Positions 23,590 through 35,600 of a DNA stretch of 64,000 nt are shown here, piece after piece. Within the stretch, counting starts at the first letter, position 1; every line of letters starts with the position of its first letter. The notes under the pieces are model-generated. The model made no database searches, was not told where the DNA came from, and worked only from the letters and a program-made list of their open reading frames with translations. A program made the position numbers and the translations under genes. The stretch spans positions 2,149,424 through 2,213,423 of the forward strand of contig OX243825.1 in the NCBI GenBank assembly GCA_945859605.1, given 5' to 3'. Source of the stretch: Lumbricus rubellus (lineage: Eukaryota > Annelida > Clitellata > Crassiclitellata > Lumbricidae).

Positions 23590-26580
23590 TCATTTGCTTT
23601 TGATCATCATCCGTGCTGCTCGAAGATAGCCCCACCCATCCGACGACAAGTGACGCAAGCTATACCAATAAAATTCATTAGTGTATTTGCCCGTAAGACA
23701 GGCAGCAGCACGACAGTTGTTGAACCACCATCCTCCTCCTTGATTAGAAGCGCAGTTGCCATCTGGCTTTTTATCGTTGTCGTTATCAAAGGTTGTGAAT
23801 TTCATTCCATCGTGGATGTAGTTTGATCCCCATTCGCTAGAGGTAAGTGTATCGCCTGCATTTCCACTGAATCCTGAGAGGCGAAGGGTGTATTTGTTAT
23901 TCTCCGAATCAAGAGAAAAAGTGGAATAATCTGCGTAGTACCATCCACCGGTTGCATTGAGTTGTACCTGTGGAAAGCAAGTAGGATCTACAAAACCTAA
24001 ATTCTATTTTTCGCATAGTATACCTTAGAACCTTAGTCCTTCCCGTGCAGCTCTGCACATCGGGCAACGCAGCTTCTCCACTCCACTCTGTCCATCGCCA
24101 CCTCGACAGCATCCTGCGTTGTTTCTGTTGCGCAAAGTGTTTTACCTGGGTGGGTTGCAAGCCCACCGCAGAACCCTCCTCCTTTATCCTGGCTTGGGAC
24201 AGGCACAGGGCACCTCAAGAGGTGTCCCTGTGGCGGAGTTAGAGGTGTCCCTGTGGCGGAGTTATAGTATAATCGAAGAAAATTCAAGACTGAGTTATCT
24301 TGGCTATATGCGTTGCACACAATGCACACACGTAGGCCTACATAAGCAAACAGATTATCTAGTAGGAATAAACATAGGCTACCTGTTAGTGTCATTGGTA
24401 AAAACAATGCAGATGAAAATTAATTTGCCAAAATAAATACACGCCGAAGTGGCTTGTTCGACTTTTCCTCATTGGGGTGACATGATTAATAGCCTACGGG
24501 GGATACTCTATTTCGTGACACCAGCAGTCCCCAGTAATTCGGGAGGCTCCAAACGTCCTTTGGTAATGGAGCACCTCCCGAGGCCCGACCAGCTAGACAC
24601 GGTCCGTAGTGTGCGCGCGGAAGGGTTAGAGTAGGTGATACGCCACAGACTTACTCATTTTTTCCCATTGAACCAAGGATGCTACAGTCTTCCAACTTAT
24701 TTCGTACATGTAGTTGGATGCATTATTGTTGAGGTAATTGAATTATTTCGGATTTTTACTATTTATGTCAATAGAGATATTCAGTCAATCAGAATCTATA
24801 TAGCGCCCATTCAAGGTAGCTACTCAGAGGCACTCCAGGGGGGTATCAAGCGAAAAGAACAGTCTTCAACAGTTTGTGAAATTGAGAACAGTTTGAGAGG
24901 TGTCGCATAGTCAAGGGAAGCCCAATCCAGGTTTTTGGACCAACCACAGAGAACGAACGCTTCTGCACTGTGCAGAGCGAGTGAAAGGAATCATTAAGTT
25001 GAGAGATTCAAGGTAGTTGCACCTCTGGGGTCCAATGGTGTGCGTCTTAAGATTAAATAGAAGCTGGATAGATGAAAATAACGTTTTGCCTGAATAGAAG
25101 CTGGATAGAGGAAAAAACTTTACATAAATAGAAGTTGGTGTGAAAATAATTCTTTGCATGAAAGTGGTGGTGTCGTGGTTATGTTCGTTGCCTTGCAGCC
25201 GGAAGGTTACAGGTTCCAATCCACCTCACGCCGTCGCGAAGGGACCTTGAGCAAGTCCTTCACTCGCAATTGCTCAGGCGCTTCGGCGTGAAACTCCGAT
25301 TCAGTGTCCGCGCTGTATAGTCTGGAGCGCTTCTGAGTAGAAGGTTGAAGGGGCGCTATAACGAGTGCGCATACATACATAAATGGACGGTGGATTGATG
25401 AGAATAATTTTTGGCGTAAATAGAATATGGATTGCACTTATTGTAAAATAATTCCCAGGTTAACCTAGGCCTACACAGCATCGATATTATTAGCCAACCT
25501 CAGCTACCGCTTTACTCTATGTGCAATTGTGCATAGTATATTACGCTGCTGATTAATCGATCTCATTAGAGGTACCTGGTAGGCTATTATATTATCTCGA
25601 ATCATCTTTAGCGGGATATCTTCTCAATGCATTTCATGTAAGAAATTCAACTGTCGTTAGCTCAGATATGGCAGGTCGCTTTTGACTGCTCTCATTTGAC
25701 GGCGCTCTTTTGTCGGGGTAGACTACCCCAAAACAGTTATGCCTCACACACTGTTAGGGACAGGGTTGTGCTTACACAAAAAATATTCGAGTCCTGAATT
25801 GATGGATCCAACTGAGTCAGCATCTGTGATCATTCATTGTGTAAGTTTACCAGCTGAATTTTTGAATTTTGTATTTACATGACTGTGTAGAAATTGGCCT
25901 ACCTCTACGCGAAGGGCATAGACAAGTCCGCTTCTGTTTGTCAGACGATGAACTTTTTCGTTTCCCAACCAAAACTCTCCTCGTCCAATATCTCCAAATC
26001 CATTCTTGTATTCGGTCCAACTTCGGTTGAAGTTCAGAGATCCGTCGAATCGGTTCATTATGATAGTCCAGTTGTTTGAACTGGGGTGCAGAGTAGAATG
26101 TGGGAGCAGAGTAGAATGCGGGAGCACAGTAGAATTGGGGAGCGGATCACGATCACCTTCCAATCCAGTAACGGTCTTTTGTTGGAGAGGAACTCCTGTG
26201 CAAGAAGAGAACGCCTTAGACAATAAATGACCCCGTTACAGACTTCAGATACAAAATAAGCGAAAGGAAAAGAAGAGCTCTCAATGCTCCATACAAAAAA
26301 ATTATGGTCAAGGAAGGGCAATCGCATCGACGCTGGTTAGTTCAAGCTCTCTGTCCTTAGAATGGAAGAATGAAAAAAACTTCACTGATTTTCATGAATA
26401 TCTTGGTAGAAACCAATTTTATCAACGTTATAATGTGACGGTTTCTCATTTTTTAACTTCAAGGCTGAAAATATCAGACTAAACTATGTTGTTTATGATC
26501 AATCATATTTTCGTTTCAAAATGCCCGTAAGATTTTGTAAGCTTAACCAACTAAAAGATTCTGTAGGCCTACTATCTGTA

Positions 26581-26618
<38 letters not shown>

Positions 26619-29600
26619 GGAGAGAAAGAACAAAAGATACAAATAAATAGACTGCGTTAAGCGCAAAAGATTTCCGCTCCACCAACCCCCAGATGTAGGC
26701 CTAGGGGATAAAAAAATCTTTCAGAATAGATCAAAATCGTCAGCTGCGCGTTCTTCCGCGCCAACTGTTGCAACCCTGACCCGCCATTCGGAGCCTTTTC
26801 CAAAGCAAGACAAAACAGTAGTCCTAGCGACTTGGAACTCGATCCAATGTGGTGACCCGCAATTTCAAACTCTTCAGAAGGCTGAACGAAATTTTATAGG
26901 GTTATTATACTATTTGAAAACATTTTACTAAACAAATCGGCCTAATCATAACGGAATCATAATTTACCACATCCAGAAATGATGGCATAAACTCAAGGAA
27001 GTGTATAAAAAAAAGGCACATGGTAGACTTAGAATAATACCAGGAGTATGTGTATCACAATATGAGCACCTCTTATATAGGCCTAAATAATTATATGATG
27101 AGCACACTGTAGCCTACATGTACGCACATAATTAATCATCATCATCATTGGCGTGGAGCGTGGCCGTTTCCACCGTCCGTTGCCACAAGACCCTGTCCTG
27201 TGCTCGCCTCCATGCCGTACTCAGCCTGAAGTTCAGAGGTCGGAGGTTTGCCTCGACCGTTCTGGTTCATGTATGCCTTGGTCGTCCGGGTGACCTCTTC
27301 CAACCCCTCAATTGGTGGGTCAGAAATCAGAGCTTTGAGTGCCCTGGCGTGATCCTGCATAATTAATCCCCACATTCATCGTCTTTCCCGAGACTCTTAA
27401 TATCAGCTGCGTTAGTTAGCTCCGCAGAATTGGTCGTTTACTAACGTCTAGTGCTGTTACCTCTCTAGTCCATTCTTTCATTACTTTCCGTCTTGACTAT
27501 TATTGTTCGTCACTATACTCTGGCCTCCCATAAACCGAATAACGTGCCTCAACCGAGTCTCAGTTCTGTAGCACGTTTAATTGGATAAATTCCTATAATT
27601 TTGGTCAGGACCTGGTCTCCAGCTATATGCTCGAGACACTGCACGGGCTTCAGACTCGGCAGCGCGTTGCGTAAACTTTTGATGTTCGATGTTCTGGATC
27701 GAAAATATAGACATTGTTTTAACTCGCGGTTTTCTCAGATTACTCGCGAGAGCGCTATTGCTCAATGATTGTCCAAGGCCACAGCCTATCCATTCTATAC
27801 ATGAAGGATTGCTCTTGGACCCAGGACAGTACTGATAAATTTTTAAGTGAGTAGCCTACACGCTGACCGGGAGAAAAAACCACTCTTTGGGTCCGAAAGT
27901 TCTGATGATCTTTTTAAAATAATTATTATCCGGCCGAAAATCTCCCAAATTTTCCGTCCAAAAATCTAACGACCCTTTTTCATCTAAGTAGCCGCGTGTA
28001 GGCTACTCTGATTTACTTGCGTAAGCTTATACCCGTGTGCATAAGCATGTACCGGTAGGCTAATGGCGGTACGATAACTACGATTGTTGCTCTCTTTCTA
28101 AAGAATATTGACGCGCACTCATAATTATATTGGCCTTACCTTACCTTAGACCTTAGTCCGTCCACGTGCTGTGTGCACATTGGGCGATACAGGTCTTCCA
28201 TTCTTCTCTGTTTTGAGCAGAATTGACAGCCTCCTCCCACGTCAGTCCTCCATCGGTGAGGTCTTTTGAGATTGTGTCCCTCCAGTTCTTTCTCGGTCTT
28301 CCCCTCTTCCTTTTCCATCCGCTCGGGGTCCAGTCCATTTCCTGTTTCGAGATTCTGTCCTCTTCCATGCGGTGCAAATGTCCCAGCCAGCGTAGTCGTG
28401 TCCTCTTTATCACCTCTTCGATCTTCTCCATTCCTGTTCTTCTCCTGATCTCCTCGTTTCTTATCTTATCTCTCCACGTGACTCCCAAGATCTTTCTTTG
28501 CCATCGGTGGTGCGCCGCCTCCAATCTCTTCAGGTTTGCAGCTGTCATTGGCCACGTCTCGGAGCTGTATAGTAGGGTTGATAGGACTATGGCCTTGTAT
28601 AGTCGTACTTTGATGTGTATGCCTAGCCCTTTGTTTCTCCAGATGTTGTTTAGCCTTCCGAATACTACACTGGCCTTCCCCAGCCTGCATCTGACCTCCT
28701 TGTCGCAGCTACCGTCGTTCGCGATGACGCTTCCAAGGTAACCAAAGTCCTCTACTTCGTCGATCGCTTCTCCTCCGGCCCTTATCTCCTGCGTTGTCTC
28801 CCAGCACCCGACTTTCATCAATTTCGACTTAGCGGCGTTTATCCGTAGCCCAGCACTTCCGGCTTCCGTCTCCACTCTCATGGTGAGTCCAATCATTCCG
28901 CTCCAGGTGCTGTCAAGAAGTGCGATGTCGTCGGCAAAGTCCAGATCGGCCAATCTCTTGCCATCTCTCCACTCCAATCCATAGATCTCTTCTTTCGTAC
29001 TTCTTCTCATTACCCAGTCCATAACCAGCAGGAACAGCAGTGGCGACAGCACACATCCCTGGCGCACACCGGTGACAATTTGGAACCAGTCTCCCAGCTT
29101 CCCCTCTGACCTTACGGCGCATCTGCTTTCCTGGTACATGTTTTCGATTATGCCGATGATTTTTTCTGGTATGCCATAGTGCCTGAGTATGTTCCATACC
29201 GTCGGCCTGTGCACACTGTCCAACGCCTTCCTGAAGTCCATGAAATTGACGAGCATCTTAGTGTTTCCCGCCACGCACCTCTCAATAATCTGTCGTAGCG
29301 CAAAAATTTGATCGCAGCATGATCGGTTCTTTCGAAATCCTCCCTGCTGTTGTCTCATCATACTGTCAGCTGCTTTCTGGACTCTGTTCAGAATTATTGT
29401 TGCCATAACCTTTCCCGGTACTGAGAGAAGTGTTATCCCCCTCCAGTTGTTGCAATCTCTGGCGTCGCCTTTTTTGGGAATAGGTATTATTATTCCATCT
29501 CGCCAGTCTCGTGGTACCTCTCCTGTGTTCCATATCTTGTTACACAGCCCTGTGATCCTGGTGACCATCTCCCCTCCTCCACTCTTCACTAGCTCCGCTT

Positions 29601-32600
29601 GCATGCCGTCTATGCCTGCAGATTTGCCATTTCTTAGCCTGTTTATTGCTCTTTCTACTTCCCATTCTGTGATCTCCCCCAGTTCGGCGCTTAATGTTTC
29701 CAAGGGTGGGTCTAGGCTGAAGTCGTGTACTGTTTCTGGTTCTTGACAGTTCAACACCGCGCTGAAGTGTTCCTTCCATCTCTTTGCTTGCTCCTCATGA
29801 GTTCTGAGCGAGTTTCCATTGACATCCCGGATGCATATAGGCATTCCGTACCCGATTTCGTAGCATTGTCAGCCTTAAGCGCCTTTTCTTTGGCCGATCT
29901 CATATTATGAATATTCATAACCAGTGACATCATTAAGCACGTTTTGTTTACAGACTGCGGCTTGCGTTGGCAGTATCATCAATCTTAGGCTAATATGTTT
30001 AATAACTCGCAGCCTTTGCGTCCACTAGGCCTAGTAGGCTATATGGCAGTTACCTGCTAAGATTTATAAAGTGCTTTAATAAATAGATAGCCTACAGCCC
30101 TACACCAAACAGTTTTGCATATAATGGGATAAATCACGCGTTGCGTGATTTATTATTGAGCGGATATGCTTTGTAATAATCTGTTTTAGCTCCATGTAGC
30201 CTATTGCAGGCTGTCTGTTCAGCTAGTATACATGTAGTTAAGATTTATGTATTCTGTAATCTGAGTTCCTGCAATCTGTCTCAACTGTATAATATTGTAC
30301 ACTCTAACCGATTGCGGTCTTTCAACCGGATTGTTGAATAGACGAAAATTATTATTATACTGCCTCACCCAAAATTTAAACACCCGATTTTAGTGTAATA
30401 ATTGTATTTAAAATGTAAGCAATTGGCAGGCAGGTCAAGCTGTAAATGTTGGAACTACGCTATGTCTGAATCGTGACAAGTTGTCATTAGAATATAGGTT
30501 GCGGCCTGTCAACCGTATTGTTGAATAAAGACAATATTATTTATTGATGAGCATTGAGCAATGATAACAGAGTAACACTGATGTTTTTAGCAAATGCCTT
30601 TCTATTATGTAAAGCCAAAAGGCTACTTGCATTCACATTAATGCTTTTATTGGTAGGCCTGCTTAGGATATTCATAATTCAGCAGTAACGTTCACTCTTA
30701 GGCCTATAGGGCTGTTTTAAGGAATTTTTAGAACTGCATAACGCCACAACCCCTTCTTTCCTTTCCCATCCTCCATGGTAAATTGACATGGACTACATTG
30801 GACTACTGTAGGCTACGTAAGCTCGAAATATAACTGGTTGTCGAACAGTAGGCATGGAAAATGAGACAGTTCACGAAAACTGAATAAACCTAGTGCTTTT
30901 AAAGTTACAATTGGGAATGTGTGGAACACTAATTGCAAATGGTGCGAATTTAGGCAACTGAAGTCTAGTAAAATCTAATGTAGGGGCCTAATGACTTCTG
31001 TAGCACAGTTCTGATTTTCGATATCGCAGGAGGCGGTTGATTCAACGACGCAGACTCCTGATGCATCACACAATTATTATAGCTGTTGACCACAGCGTAT
31101 TATTGAAGCGATGAGTTGGTGGATGACATATTCGCTGGCATGCACGTAACAACGCGTAACCTTTGCATTTTATTTTTGCTCTGATTACTATCGTCTGCCT
31201 TCACACTTTCGATTAGGCCCTACTTCACTATCGAATGGAAACTCCTTATAACTTTAAGCGCACCGCAATCGGCCAATTTCCCCTGTATGCCAATAGTGAG
31301 GAGGTTAAGGTCCAAAAACGCAGTGCATTGTGCATCTTGTGGATAAAAGCAACAAATTTTTATAGCTTCAAGACAAACATATTTTAAAACTTTTCAGCTA
31401 GCTGCATCAAAAAATTCAAATGGGAACATACTTAAACAGAAGGTTGAAAGTATGCTAAAAATGCACATGCTCTAGAGTTGATATGCAGCTCTAAACTGCA
31501 TTTAGGTGCAGAATATGTGGTCTTGTGGTAACATGAAACATTACTAATCTGATTTAAACATTACACATTTTGGGACAATTGATACAGAACAAGTATACTA
31601 TGAAAGTATGCTAAAAATAACATTCCAGAGATGATCTGCAACTATTTATTGCAATAATATGCAGAATATGTGGTCTTGTGGCAACATGAAACATTACTAA
31701 TCTGATTTAAACATTACACAGTGTGGGATAATTGATATAGAACAAGTATGCTATGAAAGTGTGCTAAAATTTCACATTTCCAGAGCCGATACGCACATCT
31801 TTATGCACACAGATGAAGAATATGTGGTCCCTTGACAACATGAAACATTACTAACATAATTAAAACATTACACATATACATACATGTGGTGGGACAATTG
31901 ATATAGAACAAGTATACTATGAAAGTATCTAAAAATTCACATTTTAAGAGACAATACGCAACTCTTTATGCACTTAGATGCAGAATATGTGATGTTTTGA
32001 TAACAGGAAACATTACTAGCCTGATTTAAAACATTACAACATGCATACATAATTACATATGTGTGGTACAATTGTTAGAGCGCCAGTATGCTATGGAAGT
32101 ATGCTAAATATTCAAAATTTCAGAGCCTGTGCGCAACTCTTTATTCACTTAATACAGGTATGTTGTCTTTTAACAACGTGTCACATTACTAATCTGATTC
32201 AAACATTACAGATGTGCATACTTGTGTGAGACAATTGATATGGCTACAGTATACTAGGAAAGTATGCTAAAACTGCACATTTCCGGAGCTGATATGCAAC
32301 TCCATATTGCACTTAGATGCAGAATATGTGGTCTTTTGACAACATGAACACTGCAATTTCCGGCTGCAGTATGGTCATCTGGGGTAGCACAATGTTTTGG
32401 ACACTAAAACAAAAGACTTCAAGAGAACTGTCAGCAGATACCAATTACTAATATCAGTTTGCTTCCATCATGAAAGACATGTCATCAAAATAATGTCATA
32501 AAAAGGCACAATGTCAAAATTCAAATTGTAAAACAGGTATTTTACATTTCGTAATTTCCTATATAAATGTGTGCTGTCACCACAATTGTTAGAAAGTATT

Positions 32601-35600
32601 TGATTTACATTTTTTATCACTAGTAATTAAATGTCAGTTAAAATATGCTGTCATTTATTTCTATCACTATTTTAACAAAGTGTTTTCTCTGCAAAACTTG
32701 TCTAAAGTTAGTTATTCACGATCTGCCTGTCAGTTGTCTCAGTAAGATTACGCTGACAACCAGCATTAGTGACAATAATTCCTTGTCTTTTCGTATGAAG
32801 ACCTGGGAAGTTTGAAGTACACGTCTAAAGTGAAAAACTGACTGAGATAATATGTGGGCTGCTGAAGCCTGAAGTTGATTTGGTAGGACAAAAACTATAT
32901 GAATTTTCGTCTGCTTAATTTTATAACATTTTCAGACTTCTTCAATAACTTTTGATCTAGAGCAGCTAAACACATTTTCTGTTTTTCAGTTTTGAGTTCT
33001 GAGCTTTGCATAGATTTGCATGATCAAGTAAATTCGTTGTATTTCGTATGAGGGATAAACCAGAGTTGCTGAAAGTACCAGTACGTGATCTTTAAAGCAG
33101 CGAAATTTTTTGTAGAACAGCCTGCAGGAATTGGTAAGAGAGGCAGTGTTCCTAAAGCTTGACGCCAAAACATAATAGAGCCTGATGTCCAGAATGTTTG
33201 AGATGTCACACGATGCATTTTGCCTTGGTGGAATGTTCTCAATTTTTCTACCTTTCCGTGCAATACTTCTTGACAAGTTCTTTTGCTACAGTCAACGAAC
33301 ACTGAAACCGCATCACAGATAATGAATGCATCAAACATGGGTCATCATGCAAAGGCTAGTTCATGACTCAAAATTCATGCAACCTCATGAACAGCAATGT
33401 ACTGAAGCTGAGACCATGCCCCTATTGTCACCAAGAATTTGTGACACACTATTTTCTCTGCTGGAAGCAACAGCCAGAACAGCAACACCAGTATCAATAA
33501 TCTTGAGCAAGACACATTACCTGTTTTCACAAGTATGCACATCTGTGGTTCCCAGCTTGAAATAAATCCCTACATTCATGATTTAATAGCTTTACTAGAT
33601 CCATCTCTCTGACCGTATACAATTCTCGTTGAAAAATAAAGTTTGTAAGTTGATGCTGGTCAATAATTGTCAGTAGTTAAGTCTAGCTGTTAGTTAAGTT
33701 TTAGTTAAGACTTAAGAATCAATCTGCATGCCTTTATTACATTCATTTACGTGAGTTGCACAGTCAATGAACTTGGTTTAACTGCTGATCTATCCGTATT
33801 TGCTTCTTGGTAAATGGGGTCCCTCCTTAGCGGGATTATTATCCCTTTTGGGGTCCCTTGTCTCCTATGTGCCAATTTGTTTTTTGCGATAATGCTTTTG
33901 CTGTGCTATCCTGTTGTTGTTTTGGCAAAGGTTTCAATAAAAGATTGATTGATTGATTGATTGATTGAAAGTTCTTGCTTGTTTTTATGTCTCATTTGAG
34001 TCTTTCTTCGAAGCATCTGTGATATGATGCTTCGTCTCCTCTCTGCCACATCACTGTGTCTTTTACTATCCTCTGATCGGCTTGACTTTTTAGTCCTCAT
34101 GTCTGCCTTGGCTCAATCCAGTTGCTTTGCCTGCATAGGTCTTTCTCTATGGAATGGAATTCCACCATCAGTTCGCTCCACCTTTCTCTCTGGTAATCTT
34201 TCCTCATCTTTCTCTTGTCTCAAATCTGCTTTTTCTTTCAGGGTCCATCACACTGGCAGCACTTCTGAAAGACTTGCTGAGAGTAGCGCTATAATGGTCA
34301 CATAAAAAACAATAATTAATGTCATCAATACAGCCAACATTTAAGGAAAACATTTTCATCAGTCGAAATTATGTTCATAGGAAGAATTATCTTCATCAAT
34401 TAATTTTTTTTAATCAATTTATTTTTCTTTCCATCAATTTAACTTCCTTTAGGACAAAAATCTTCATTGATATAGCAAAGATTTAATTTTCGACTTCAAC
34501 TTTAACCTGACAGCTTAACATAATTTAGCTCCATAAACTACGGTTTTACCAATTCTTGTCAATGATAACTCAATTAGCTGGACACTGCAGTTTCTCGTGT
34601 GCTTTATTCTGGCACACACAAACTCACAGTGTAATCTATCGCTTTAGAGTTCTAAAAATCATTCATCATTGAGTGGGTTTTAGCGTTGGATGCAGACAAG
34701 TAGGAGTGACGAAAAATTTCTCACTGAACAGAAGTTGGATTGATGGAAAATGTTTACTTAAATAGAAGTGGGATCGATGAAAAAATTCTAACTGAAATGA
34801 AAGCTGGATTGATGAACAATATATTTCATTTAAATGTAGAATGACAAGAAATAGTTGTTGTTATTCAAATAGAAGCAATACTGATTAAATAAATTCTTGC
34901 CTTAATGGAACTTATGAAAGCTAGATTGATGAAAAGGGTAATCGTGCAGACAATGGCCCTGTTTATGAAAGCAGTATAGCCACCCAAGAAATTGCTAAAA
35001 TAGATCGCTGTGACCTATCAGCCTTATCTCGTGATGGAATGCACTCAGTAAGTGTGTAATCAACACAACAAATTAACACAATTTTAAGTACGCAAATAGA
35101 ACATTTCATTTTAGTACAACAATACACTAAATTAAAATCTACCGAATTAATGGGGAAAAACAAGTTTTAAAATTATGACAAAATAGGGTTAATTAAAATT
35201 AAAACCTGTAGACCCAATTAATTAAGAAATAAGTGTTCAAATTATTATGAAAAATGTTTGAAAAAAGAATGAAATAATGGAAGCACACAGAAATTGGGTA
35301 AGGCGTCGTGAGTGTCGGTTAGGGTTAGGTTGTCCTCTCATTAGATAGTACTGTCCACCGGCATATAGGCCTACAGTATATTTGGACAGTATTTTAATGT
35401 CAACACTAATCCTAATCCAAACCTACCATCATGATGCCTAACCTGGCCCTAACCGAAACTCACGATGCTTAACCTGACCCAAGGCATCAAGAGGTGCTTA
35501 AAAGCGCCCAATCAGTTTTAGAAGCACAGGATTCTTCACTTTCTAACTTTCTGTTTACTCATATTATTTACTTAATATTTTCATTTATAATTATTAACTT

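Noticed and set aside
34963..35163. A new small protein gene conserved at 46,785-46,985
   Set aside because: Identity is explained by recent duplication of the whole transposon; the flanking non-coding DNA is equally conserved.
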